NCBI RefSeq assembly: GCF_014645815.1
Contig: NZ_BMML01000042.1
Coordinates: 1-59,190 of the forward strand
Length of the DNA: 59,190 nt
Direction of reading: 5' to 3'
From: Streptomyces fuscichromogenes
Lineage (GTDB): Bacteria; Actinomycetota; Actinomycetes; Streptomycetales; Streptomycetaceae
Shown here: in pieces, positions 41,018 to 49,334 of the stretch
Position numbering within the stretch: position 1 is the stretch's first letter
Layout: every line of letters begins with the position of its first letter
Translations under genes and position numbers: made by a program
Notes under the pieces: generated by a model
Told to the model about the DNA's origin: nothing
What the model saw: only the letters and a program-made list of their open reading frames with translations
The model's database searches: none

Positions 41018-42421
41018 ATGCCACCCCTGGTCGACCCCGTGCCCGGCGGGAGCCCCGGCGATCTCGCCCGGGCCCATGCCCTCGCCCACGAACTGTCCGC
41101 GCAGGGCGTGCGCGGGATCGTGCTGGCCTATGTGGACACCGCCGGGGTGTGCAGGGTCAAGACGGTCCCCTGGCAGGGGCTGCAACCGGCGGTGGCCTGG
41201 GGCGTCGGTATGTCCCCGGTGTTCGACACCTTCCTGGCCAACGACGCGATCGTGCGCACCGACGTCCTCGGTTCGCCCGACGGCGATCTGCGCCTCTACC
41301 CGGACCTGGACCGACTCGTGGTGCTGGCCGGGCAGCCCGGCTGGGCCTGGGCGCCCGTCGACCGGGTGACCCAGGAGGGCGACCGGCACCCCGGGTGCAG
41401 CCGCACCTTCCTGCGCCGGGTCGTCGCCGACGCGGAGGAGCGGCACGGCGTCACCTTCCGGGCGGGCATCGAGATCGAGTGGTCCCTCGGCCGGGCCGCC
41501 GCACCCGCCGACGAGTTCGTGCCGGCCACCTCCGGCCCGGCGTACGGCGCCGCCCGGCAGATCGAGCTGAGCGACTACACCGCCGACCTGCTCGCGGCCC
41601 TCGAGCGGCAGGAGGTGCCGGTCGCCCAGCTGCATCCCGAGTACGCGCCCGGCCAGTTCGAGCTCTCCACCGGCGCCCTGGACCCGGTGGCGGCGGCCGA
41701 CCAGAGCGTGCTGGTACGGCAGACCATCCGCGCGGTCTCGCACAAGCACGGCCTGCGGGCCAGCTTCGCCCCGGCGGTCGCCGAGCGGGGCGTCGGCAAC
41801 GGCGGCCATCTGCATCTCTCCCTCTGGCGCCACGGGGTGAACCTGCACGCCGGGGGCGACGGCCGGTACGGCATGACGGCCGCGGCCGAGTCCTTCATCG
41901 CCGGGCTGCTGGCGCACCTGCCCGCGCTGACGGCGGTGACCGCGCCGAGCCCGGCCAGCTATCTGCGGCTCCGGCCCGCGCAGTGGGCGGGTGTGTTCAC
42001 GGCCTGGGGCCGGGAGACCCGCGAGACCGGGATCCGGGTCATCACCGGCACCGCCGGCCACCAGAGCCAGGACGCCAACCTGGAGATCAAGCCGGTCGAC
42101 CTGGCCGCCAACCCGTATCTGGCCCTCGGCTGCGCCATCGCCGCCGGACTCGACGGGCTCGCCTCGGCCGCGTCGCTGCCCGCGGAGGTCACCGACGACC
42201 CGGCCCGGCTGGTCCCGGACGAGGCGGTGGCCCGGGGCGTGCGCCGGCTGCCGACCTCGCTCCCCCAGGCGGTCGAGGAGTTCCGCGAGGACGAGGTGCT
42301 GCGCACCGCGCTCGGCGCGGTCCTCGCCGACGCGGTGATCGCCGTCCGCGAAGGCGAGACGGCGGCGGTCGCCGGCCTCGACGACGCCGGGGTGGCGGCG
42401 GCCTACCGCTGGAAGTACTGA
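41018..42421 (+). CDS. Glutamine-synthetase-like gamma-glutamyl ligase
   Basis: A 467-residue GS-fold protein of the GlnA-paralogue group that joins glutamate to amines rather than ammonia. The N-terminal domain has AYVDTAGVCRVKTVPW; the catalytic domain has GIEIEW, the substrate-loop LHPEYAPGQFELS, NGGHLHLSLW, RPAQWAGVFTAWG and NLEIKPVDLAANPYLALG. It lacks the adenylylation segment of GSI-beta. In Streptomyces the similar GlnA4 makes gamma-glutamylethanolamide; I cannot tell which amine this one uses. GAGGAGG precedes ATG 41018. The next gene, an amidohydrolase, overlaps its stop by one base. Confidence 0.88.
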   Translation: MPPLVDPVPGGSPGDLARAHALAHELSAQGVRGIVLAYVDTAGVCRVKTVPWQGLQPAVAWGVGMSPVFDTFLANDAIVRTDVLGSPDGDLRLYPDLDRLVVLAGQPGWAWAPVDRVTQEGDRHPGCSRTFLRRVVADAEERHGVTFRAGIEIEWSLGRAAAPADEFVPATSGPAYGAARQIELSDYTADLLAALERQEVPVAQLHPEYAPGQFELSTGALDPVAAADQSVLVRQTIRAVSHKHGLRASFAPAVAERGVGNGGHLHLSLWRHGVNLHAGGDGRYGMTAAAESFIAGLLAHLPALTAVTAPSPASYLRLRPAQWAGVFTAWGRETRETGIRVITGTAGHQSQDANLEIKPVDLAANPYLALGCAIAAGLDGLASAASLPAEVTDDPARLVPDEAVARGVRRLPTSLPQAVEEFREDEVLRTALGAVLADAVIAVREGETAAVAGLDDAGVAAAYRWKY

Positions 42422-43563
42422 TGCCGGGGGCGATCCGGGAAGCCCTCGACGCGCTCCCCCTCGTCGACCACCACTGCCACGGCGCGGTCACCGCCGACCT
42501 CGCCGAGCCGGAGTTCGCGTCGCTGCTGACCGAGGGCGAGGCCTGGCCGGGCGTCTCGCCGTTCGACACCCCGGCCGGCATCGCCGTACGACGCCACTGC
42601 GCGCCCCTGCTGGGGCTGGACCGGCACGCGCCCGCCGCCGACTACCTGGCGCGCCGGGCCGAGCTGGGCTGGCAGGAGGTCAACCGCCGGTTCCTGACGG
42701 CCGCGCACACGGAGACGTTCTGCGTGGACACCGGCTACGCCCCGCACCCGGTCACCTCCCCCGCCGAACTCGCGGCGGCGGCCGGCGCGCGGGCGTACGA
42801 GGTGGTGCGTCTGGAGAGCATCGCCGAGGCGGTGGCCGCACAGGGCATCGACGCGGCCGGGTACGCGGCCGCCTTCCGGGCGGCGGCCGAGGAGGCGGTA
42901 CGGCGGCCGGGTGTGGTCGCGGTCAAGTCGGTGGCCGCCTACCGCACCGGTTTCGCCCTGGACCCGGCGCGGCCGACGTACTCCGAGGTGACCCGCGCGG
43001 CCGCGCTGTGGTTCTCCCGGGGCGGCAGACTGACGGACCCGGTGCTGATGCGCCATCTGCTGTGGACCGCGGTCGGTCTGGGGCTGCCGCTCCAGCTCCA
43101 CGCCGGTTTCGGGGACTCGGACCTGCGGCTGCACCACGCGGACCCGGCCCTGCTCACCGACTGGCTGCGGCTGACCGTCGGCACCGTCCCGGTGCTCCTG
43201 CTGCACTGCTGGCCCTACCAGCGTCAAGCCGCCTACCTGACCGCGGTGTTCGAGCATGTGTACCTCGACGTGGGTCTCACGCTGCACCACGTGGGCCCGG
43301 CGCGGGCCGGGGCGGTCCTGGCGGAGGCGACGGAGATCACTCCGTTCCGCAAACTGCTGTACAGCTCGGACGCCTATGGTGTGGCCGAGTTCCACCACCT
43401 CGGCGCACTGTCCTTCCGGCAGGGACTGGCCGGATTGCTCCAGGACCGGGTGGACGCAGACGAACTGAGCCCGACCGACGCGGTGCGGATCGCCGCCTGG
43501 ACAGGACGCGACAACGCCCTTCGCCTCTACGGACTTCCCGCATCCGACCCCGGCCGCGACTGA
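42421..43563 (+). CDS. Amidohydrolase, FluG N-terminal-like
   Basis: A 380-residue metal-dependent TIM-barrel hydrolase. Metal ligand motifs are LVDHHCHG (about 15-22), the Lys in VVAVKSVAAYR, LQLHAGFGDSDL, LLHCWPY and YSSDAYGVAE. The ATG shares its A with the stop of the GS-like gene (TGATG), a tight coupling. In fungal FluG and plant relatives the same two domains are fused in one chain, so the bacterial pair is the split version. The amidohydrolase may cleave the gamma-glutamyl product or a later amide intermediate. Confidence 0.87.
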   Translation: MPGAIREALDALPLVDHHCHGAVTADLAEPEFASLLTEGEAWPGVSPFDTPAGIAVRRHCAPLLGLDRHAPAADYLARRAELGWQEVNRRFLTAAHTETFCVDTGYAPHPVTSPAELAAAAGARAYEVVRLESIAEAVAAQGIDAAGYAAAFRAAAEEAVRRPGVVAVKSVAAYRTGFALDPARPTYSEVTRAAALWFSRGGRLTDPVLMRHLLWTAVGLGLPLQLHAGFGDSDLRLHHADPALLTDWLRLTVGTVPVLLLHCWPYQRQAAYLTAVFEHVYLDVGLTLHHVGPARAGAVLAEATEITPFRKLLYSSDAYGVAEFHHLGALSFRQGLAGLLQDRVDADELSPTDAVRIAAWTGRDNALRLYGLPASDPGRD

Positions 43564-43597
43564 CCCGCGCGCCCCGCCCGGAAAGTATGATCAAGCA

Positions 43598-44134
43598 ATG
43601 TCTGACATGACCGAAACCACGCCCGGTTGGCTGTCCTCCGACGAGCTGGAGATGGCTCGCGCCCGCATGCCGATCCTGTACGTGGAGGCCGTGCCCGTGC
43701 GCGTCGACGACAGCGGCGAAGTCACCAGCATCGGGCTGCTGCTGAGAATCGGCCCGGACGGAACGGTCAGCCGGACCCTCGTCTCCGGCCGGGTCCTGCA
43801 CCACGAGCGGGTACGCGACGCCCTGCTGCGCCATCTGGAGAAGGACCTCGGCCCGGTGGCGCTGCCCCGGGTGCCGGCCTCGCTCCAGCCGTTCACGGTG
43901 GCCGAGTACTTCCCGACGCTGGGCGTCACCCCGTACCACGACCCGCGTCAGCACGCGGTGTCGCTGGCCTACATCGTGCCGGTCACCGGTGACTGCCGGC
44001 CCCGGCAGGACGCCCTGGACCTGGTGTGGTTCAGCCCGCAGGAGGCGGTCTCCGAGGCCCTGCAGAGCGAGATGCCCGGCGGCCACGGGGTGCTGCTGCG
44101 GCAGGCCCTCGCCCATGTGGGGTTCGTGAACTAG
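43598..44134 (+). CDS. DUF4916/Nudix-fold protein
   Basis: A 178-residue protein common in actinomycetes: WLSSDELEMARARMPILYV, EAVPVRVDDSGEVTSIGLLLR, then VSGRVLHHERVRDALLRHLEKDLG, where a degenerate Nudix-box helix would be, and HAVSLAYIVPVTGD. The Nudix glutamates EExGxx are not present, so hydrolase activity is doubtful. It starts 35 bp after the amidohydrolase and may belong to the same transcript. Confidence 0.8.
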   Translation: MSDMTETTPGWLSSDELEMARARMPILYVEAVPVRVDDSGEVTSIGLLLRIGPDGTVSRTLVSGRVLHHERVRDALLRHLEKDLGPVALPRVPASLQPFTVAEYFPTLGVTPYHDPRQHAVSLAYIVPVTGDCRPRQDALDLVWFSPQEAVSEALQSEMPGGHGVLLRQALAHVGFVN

Positions 44135-44175
44135 GGCGCCGCCCCGGGTCCCGGCCGGTGTGCCGCCGACGGCGT

Positions 44176-44688
44176 TCAGCCGAGCTGTTCGGCGGCCCAG
44201 CGGGCCCAGTCGCGCTCCATCTCGGCCCAGCGCAGGCCGTATTCGAGGGCGATCCGGCCATGGGCGGTCAACGGCCCCTCGTCCTGCTCAAGTTCGGTGC
44301 TCAGCTCCGCGAGCCGCTGGTGGTGGGCCCCGGCCAGCTCCGCCCGCTCGGCGAGGACCGCGCGGGCCTGGTCGTCCGACGCCAGGTCGAAGAAGAACAC
44401 CTTGAGCAGCAGTTCGCTGCGGCGCGACTGCTGCTGGGTCGGGGCGACCAGCCACCCCCGCAGTTCCCTGAGTCCCTCGTCCGTGACCCTGTACTCCTTG
44501 CGCCGGCGCGGGCCCTCGGCGGACACGTCGACCAGCCCGGCCTCCGCGAGGCGGTTCAGTTCCCCGTACACCTGGCTCTGGGTGGCCGGCCAGACGAAGG
44601 CCAGCGAGGTGTCGAACAGCTTCAGCAGGTCGTAGCCGCTGGCGGGCCGGTCGACGAGGAGTCCGAGGAGTGCATGGCGGAGACTCAT
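44176..44688 (-). CDS. PadR family transcriptional regulator
   Basis: A 170-residue protein with the PadR winged helix at the N-terminus (SLRHALLGLLVDRPASGYDL, later SQVYGELNRLAEAGLVDV, then KEYRVTDEGLRELRGWL) and a C-terminal helical dimerisation domain (Vir-type). These repressors respond to phenolic or other lipophilic compounds. ATG 44688 is preferred to an upstream ATG at 44730 because it begins at the conserved MSLRHALLG. It is 43 bp downstream of the phosphatase gene; TATCTAC on the minus strand in that gap could be its own -10 element. Confidence 0.86.
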   Translation of the reverse strand: MSLRHALLGLLVDRPASGYDLLKLFDTSLAFVWPATQSQVYGELNRLAEAGLVDVSAEGPRRRKEYRVTDEGLRELRGWLVAPTQQQSRRSELLLKVFFFDLASDDQARAVLAERAELAGAHHQRLAELSTELEQDEGPLTAHGRIALEYGLRWAEMERDWARWAAEQLG

Positions 44689-44731
44689 GATTCCATCGTA
44701 GATACACCATTGACAGATCGGACCTGACATC

Positions 44732-46888
44732 TCAGTTCAGACCTGTCGGTGATGGATCATGGGAGCCGTTCGGGATGTCCTGTTCGGTCCAGATGCACTT
44801 GGCGTCGCTGAGGTAGCGGGCGCCCCAGCGCCGGGACAGCGCGGCGACCAGCTGGAGGCCGCGGCCGCCCTCGTCGGTGTAGGTGGCATGGCGGATGCGC
44901 GGGGTGCTGAGGCTGCCGTCATAGACCTCGCAGGTCAGGATGCGGCTGCGCAGCAGCCGTAGCCGCATGGGGCCCTTGGCGTGCCGGACGACGTTGCCGA
45001 CCAGCTCGCTCACCAGGAGTTCGGTGGTCATCGACAGGTCGTCCAGGCCCCACCGGGAGAGCTGGCCGCGGACGAGTTCCCGGGCCTGGCCGGCCGCCCG
45101 GGGGTCGTCGGGCAGGCCGAAGGAGGCGATGTCGGCGGCGGGTATGGCCCGGGTGTGGGCGATGAGCAGGGCCGCGTCGTCGGTGGTCCGCTCCCGGTCC
45201 GGCAGCAGCTCCGAGACGACCGTGTCGCACAGCTCGGCCAGGCCCCGGGCGTCCTCCTCCTGGTCCGCGCCGGTGAGGCGGGCCGGCCGGACCGCGGCCC
45301 GGCCCAGCACGCGCAACAGCTCGGCCAGGCCTTCCTCGGCGTCCCGGGCGCCGGATTCGATGAGCCCGTCGGTGCACAGCACGACCAGGGTCCCGTCCGC
45401 GAGCGGGAGTTCGTGCACGGCGAACGGCGGGGTGGCGGCGCCGAGCGGCGGATCGGGGCTGACGACGGGACTCTGCACGGTGCCGTCCGGATGCACGAAC
45501 ACCGGTGGCGGATGCCCGGCCAGGGAGTAGCAGCAGGTGCGGCCGACCGGGTCGTAGACGGCGTAGAGGCAGGTGGCGTAGAAGTCCTCCCCGAGTTCGC
45601 TGACCAGATCGTTGAGGTGGCCCAGCAGTTCGTCGGGGGCCATGTCGAGGTCGGCGAGGGTGCGTACGGCGGTGCGCAGCCGGCCCATGGTGGCGGCCTC
45701 GGCGATGCCGTGGCCCATCACGTCACCGATCACCAGGGCGACCCGGTCGCCGGAGAGCGGGATCACGTCGAACCAGTCGCCGCCCACCTGTTCGCCCCGG
45801 CCCGCCGGCAGATACCGGGCGGCGGCGACGACGGCGGGCAGCCGCGGCAGTGTCCGGGGCAGCAGGGCGCTCTGCAGCTCCTCGGCGCGGGCGTGCTCCA
45901 GGTCGTACAGACGGGCCCTTTCCAGCGCCTGGCCGACCAGGGCGCTGAGCGTGGTCAGGTGGGCGCGGTCCTCCTCGCTGAAACGGCGCGGCCGGTCGTA
46001 GGACAGGACCGACACCCCGATCGCGCGGCCGGAGGCGATCAGCGGCAGGAACGCCCATGCCGTCTTCGGCGAGGCCCCCATCATGATCTTGTCCGTGACG
46101 GCGGGATAGCGCTCGTACATCTGGGCGGGCGACTCCATGAACTGCGGCCGGCGGGTGCGCAGCACGTCGGCGACGGGCATCCCGGCGGTGAGCGGGCCCT
46201 CGAACCGCCGCAGGTAGTCCGCCGGGTAGCCGACCTCGCCGACCCTGGTCAGCCTGCCGTCCTCGAACACGGAGACGACCAGTCCGGCGGCGCCGAACGG
46301 GGACAGGACATGCTGTGCGACGGCCCGTACGACGTCCTGGACGGTCACGGCCTCGGCGAGCGTCGCGGTCAGCTCCACCGTCCGGACCGTGCGCCCGTGC
46401 CCGGCCGGGGTCTCCCGGTGCGGCGGCCTCCCTTCCGCGCGGTCCAGACACTCGGCGGTCCAGGCCGCCACCGCGTGCAGGAAGGACAGCTGTACGTCGT
46501 CGGGTCCGCCGGTTCCGGGAGCCGCCAGCACCGAGAGCGCGCCGACGGGCCCCTCGGCCCCGGTCAGGGGGACCGCCACCGTGCCGGCCGCGCCGGTCCC
46601 GAGGCCGTCCTCGGCCATCTGGACGAGGACACCGCGGCGCAGTGCGCAGGACGGCGGCGCGTCCTGTTCCTGGCGCAGCTCCGCCCAGGGCCGTGCCGTC
46701 TCGGCGTCGACACCGTACGCCGCCACCAGGTTGAGCCGGCCCGCGTCGGCATCCCATCGATGCAGGAGGGCGCCCTGCCCTCCGGTGCCCGCCGTCGCCT
46801 GCCGGAGGGCCAACGCCACTGTCCTCGCCCACGCCCCCACGGCTGGGGGCGACTCGGGTTCGGCCCCTTCCGGACGGTTCGGGCACAT
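44732..46888 (-). CDS. GAF-domain PP2C (SpoIIE-type) phosphatase with RsbW-like ATPase domain
   Basis: A 718-residue signalling protein. It has an N-terminal GAF-like domain (about 20-150), a second GAF domain (about 170-335) and a SpoIIE/PPM phosphatase domain (about 350-575) with GEQVGGDWFDVI, VALVIGDVMGHG and VLCTDGLIESG supplying the metal aspartates. A histidine-kinase-like ATPase domain (about 590-705) has the N-box TELLVSELVGNVVRHA and the G motif GGRGLQLV. Such proteins in Streptomyces act in partner-switching control of sigma factors by dephosphorylating anti-anti-sigma proteins. The ligand of the GAF domains is unknown. Confidence 0.9.
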   Translation of the reverse strand: MCPNRPEGAEPESPPAVGAWARTVALALRQATAGTGGQGALLHRWDADAGRLNLVAAYGVDAETARPWAELRQEQDAPPSCALRRGVLVQMAEDGLGTGAAGTVAVPLTGAEGPVGALSVLAAPGTGGPDDVQLSFLHAVAAWTAECLDRAEGRPPHRETPAGHGRTVRTVELTATLAEAVTVQDVVRAVAQHVLSPFGAAGLVVSVFEDGRLTRVGEVGYPADYLRRFEGPLTAGMPVADVLRTRRPQFMESPAQMYERYPAVTDKIMMGASPKTAWAFLPLIASGRAIGVSVLSYDRPRRFSEEDRAHLTTLSALVGQALERARLYDLEHARAEELQSALLPRTLPRLPAVVAAARYLPAGRGEQVGGDWFDVIPLSGDRVALVIGDVMGHGIAEAATMGRLRTAVRTLADLDMAPDELLGHLNDLVSELGEDFYATCLYAVYDPVGRTCCYSLAGHPPPVFVHPDGTVQSPVVSPDPPLGAATPPFAVHELPLADGTLVVLCTDGLIESGARDAEEGLAELLRVLGRAAVRPARLTGADQEEDARGLAELCDTVVSELLPDRERTTDDAALLIAHTRAIPAADIASFGLPDDPRAAGQARELVRGQLSRWGLDDLSMTTELLVSELVGNVVRHAKGPMRLRLLRSRILTCEVYDGSLSTPRIRHATYTDEGGRGLQLVAALSRRWGARYLSDAKCIWTEQDIPNGSHDPSPTGLN

Positions 46889-46897
46889 ATCGACAGG

Positions 46898-47851
46898 TTA
46901 ACGCGGCAGGCCGGAGCGACCACCGGGGCCGGCGGCCAGGTGCCGCCCCTGGGACAGCGCGGCACGCAGCGCTTCGTCGATGCCGGGCTGCCGGAACGTG
47001 AACCCGGATTTCAGCAGAGCGGCCGGAACGGCACGGCAGCTGCCCGTGATGCCCTCGGAGAACTCACCGAGGACGGCCCGCAGCGCGAAGGCGGGGACGG
47101 CGGCAACGGTGGGCCGGTGCAGGATCCGGCCCGTCGCACGGGTGATCTCGCGGTTCGTCAGCGGTTCGGGGGCGGTGAAGTTGAGGGGGCCGGCGATGTC
47201 GTCGTGGTCGATCGCATGCCGCAGGGCGGCGATGTGGTCGGGGAGCGAGATGAACGGCCAGAACTGGTCACCCGAGCCCAGCCGGCCGCCGAGGCCGAAC
47301 CGGAAGAGCGGGAAGAGCCTGCCCCAGGCGCCGCCGTCGGCGGAGACCACGAGCCCGGTACGCGGGTGGACGACCCGGACGCCGGCCCGCTCGGCCGGCG
47401 CGGCGGCGGACTCCCAGCCGACGCAGACGGAGGCCAGGAAGTCGTCGCCGGCCGGGTCGGCCTCCGTGACGACACGGTCGCCGGTGTCGCCGTAGTAGCC
47501 GGTGGCCGAGGCCGAGATCAGCACCCGGGGCGGCCGGCCGGCCTCGGCGCAGGCCTCGGCGACGGTCCGGGTGCCCTGGAGGCGGCTGAGCCTGATCTCC
47601 TGCTTGTACGCGGCGGTCCAGCGCCGGTCGCCGACCCCCGCACCGGCGAGGTGCACCACGGCGTCGACACCGGCCAGGACGGCCGGGTCCAGCCGGGCAC
47701 CGGGCTCCCAGGGCGCCGACTCGCTCCCGTCCGCCGCCGGGGCCGGGGTCCGGCCGCGGGTCAGACGCAGCACCCGGTGACCGTCGGCGAGGAGGGAACG
47801 GGTGAGGGCGGAACCGATGAGCCCGGTGGATCCGGTGATCGCGACGCGCAT
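46898..47851 (-). CDS. TIGR01777 family epimerase (SDR39U1-like)
   Basis: A 317-residue extended SDR: MRVAITGSTGLIGSALTRSL at the start, VDAVVHLAGAGVGDRRWT, ISASATGYYGDTG with the catalytic Tyr region, and a C-terminal DUF1731-type segment (LKSGFTFRQPGIDEALRAAL). Substrate unknown. ATG 47851 begins exactly at the first strand; the ATG 16 codons earlier is unlikely. A dyad GTTTGA-GAGT-TCAAAC lies 35 bp upstream, resembling a MarR-family operator, though no marR gene is in the window. Confidence 0.87.
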   Translation of the reverse strand: MRVAITGSTGLIGSALTRSLLADGHRVLRLTRGRTPAPAADGSESAPWEPGARLDPAVLAGVDAVVHLAGAGVGDRRWTAAYKQEIRLSRLQGTRTVAEACAEAGRPPRVLISASATGYYGDTGDRVVTEADPAGDDFLASVCVGWESAAAPAERAGVRVVHPRTGLVVSADGGAWGRLFPLFRFGLGGRLGSGDQFWPFISLPDHIAALRHAIDHDDIAGPLNFTAPEPLTNREITRATGRILHRPTVAAVPAFALRAVLGEFSEGITGSCRAVPAALLKSGFTFRQPGIDEALRAALSQGRHLAAGPGGRSGLPR

Positions 47852-47885
47852 GACGTTCTCCGATGAGCGAGTATGACGAGCGAAT

Positions 47886-47901
47886 GTTTGAGAGTTCAAA
47901 C
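47886..47901. promoter_or_regulatory. TTGA/TCAA dyad upstream of the epimerase gene
   Basis: GTTTGA (47886-47891) and TCAAAC (47896-47901) are perfect 6-bp arms around GAGT, the usual look of a MarR/OhrR-type site. It is between the epimerase start and the ROK promoter, so it could affect either. Confidence 0.45.
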
Positions 47902-47933
47902 TCCTCTTCGGTCAGCGTACTCCCACGGAGGTG

Positions 47934-47980
47934 TTGATTCCGGCCAGGCCCGCGCGTATAAATAAGCAACTTTCTTTCTT
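47934..47980 (+). promoter_or_regulatory. Promoter of the ROK regulator with CTTTCTTT patch
   Basis: TTGATT (47934-47939) and TATAAA (47957-47962) are 17 bp apart, an unusually good match for this genome. Immediately downstream AACTTTCTTTCTTAC (about 47968-47982) is an AT-rich run; related TTTCTT-type motifs are used as operators by ROK proteins, so this may be an autoregulatory site. Confidence 0.6.
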
Positions 47981-47999
47981 ACAGAGGGACGAGGGCTCC

Positions 48000-49208
48000 G
48001 TGACCCGTCGTTATCCAGCAGGTCCGCAGCGGTTGCTGCGTTCGCTCAACGGCCGTGCCGTTCTGGAGGCGATCGACGAGGAGGGTCCGGTCACGACCAC
48101 CGATCTGGCCGGGCGGATCCCCCTGTCCCGGCCCACCGTGGCCGCCGCGGTCGGACTGCTGCTGGAGCGCGGCGTGATCACCGAGGTGGGTCCGGCGACC
48201 GGCCGCAAGGGCCCGGCACCCGCCCAGTACGAGGTCAACGCCGACTGCGCCTTCGCCATCGGCCTCGACGTCGGCCACCGCAGGATCCGCGCCGCGGTTG
48301 CCGACGTCACCGGCCGCGTCCGGGCCCGCGCCGAGGCGGAGCAGCACGGCGACCAGGGTGCCGGCGCCCTCGTCGGGCAGGTCCTGGAGATGTGCGGGGA
48401 CCTGGCGGGACAGGTGGGCCGGGAGCTCTCGGACATCACCCAGGTCGTCGCGGGCCTGCCGGCCGCGGTCGGTCCGGACGGACGGCGGTTGTCGTACGCC
48501 GCCGGGCTGCCGGACGCCGGGGCGGGCCTCGGCGAGGCGTTCGGCCGGGCGGTCCCGGTGCCGCTGGTCCTGGAGAACGACGTCAACCTCGCGGCGCTGG
48601 CCGAGCGCACCCATGGCCGCGGCACCGACACCGACGACTTCGTGCTGGTCAGCCTCGGGGTCGGACTCGGCCTCGGACTGGTGGTGGACGGACGGGTCCG
48701 GCGCGGCGCCACGGGGGTCGCCGGTGAGGCCGGCTATCTGCCCAGCGACCGGATGATCGCACCGGCCGGGCAGCGCCGGGACCTGGTCCAGGAACACCTG
48801 GGCGCCCGTTACATCAGCGCCGAGGCGCGGCGGCTGGGCCTGCCCGGCGACGGCAGTCCGCGTACCGTCTTCGGACTCGCCCGCGCCGGCGACCCCGGCG
48901 CGCTGGCGATCGTGGACGACACCGCCCGCAGCGTCGCCTACGTGGTGGCCTGCGTGGTCCCCCTCATCGACCCGGCACTCATCGTGCTGGGCGGCGCCAT
49001 CGGCGCCAACGGCGATCTGCTGCTGGAGGCGGTCGACCGTCATCTGGCCGACTTCAGCACCTTCCGCCCGCCGGTCGTGGCGTCCGGCCTCGGCCAGGAC
49101 GCCGTGCTCACCGGAGCCACCACCATGTCGGCGGAGCTGGCCCGGGAGGCCGCCTTCGCCGCCGCCACCACTCCCGTCCCGCAGGCGGAGCCGTCGGCTC
49201 TGTCCTGA
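48000..49208 (+). CDS. ROK family transcriptional regulator
   Basis: A 402-residue protein with an N-terminal winged helix (about residues 18-75: VLEAIDEEGPVTTTDLAGRI, then SRPTVAAAVGLLLERGVI) and a C-terminal ROK sugar-kinase-like domain (AIGLDVGHRRIRAAVADV, LENDVNLAALAERTHG, GATGVAGEAGYLP). The usual ROK zinc-binding cysteines after the GxxGExGH motif are not apparent. GTG 48000 follows GACGAGGG; a start 23 codons upstream would overlap the promoter. It precedes the ABC/GH4/kinase operon and most likely represses it. Confidence 0.88.
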   Translation: MTRRYPAGPQRLLRSLNGRAVLEAIDEEGPVTTTDLAGRIPLSRPTVAAAVGLLLERGVITEVGPATGRKGPAPAQYEVNADCAFAIGLDVGHRRIRAAVADVTGRVRARAEAEQHGDQGAGALVGQVLEMCGDLAGQVGRELSDITQVVAGLPAAVGPDGRRLSYAAGLPDAGAGLGEAFGRAVPVPLVLENDVNLAALAERTHGRGTDTDDFVLVSLGVGLGLGLVVDGRVRRGATGVAGEAGYLPSDRMIAPAGQRRDLVQEHLGARYISAEARRLGLPGDGSPRTVFGLARAGDPGALAIVDDTARSVAYVVACVVPLIDPALIVLGGAIGANGDLLLEAVDRHLADFSTFRPPVVASGLGQDAVLTGATTMSAELAREAAFAAATTPVPQAEPSALS

Positions 49209-49334
49209 CAGACACCGCGGCGACGCCGTCCTGCCGGACAGCGCCGCCGCTCCGGGTCACCGGGCATTGCCGTGCCCGTCGACCGACGACCGATCCGTCA
49301 CCCAGGGAATCCCGTCTCCGAGGAAGGACGATCA

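Noticed and set aside
40852..42420. A long extension upstream of the amidohydrolase in the same frame
   Set aside because: It is the out-of-phase shadow of the GS-like gene; the true start is ATG 42421, which overlaps the GS-like stop and begins the metal-binding LVDHHCHG domain.
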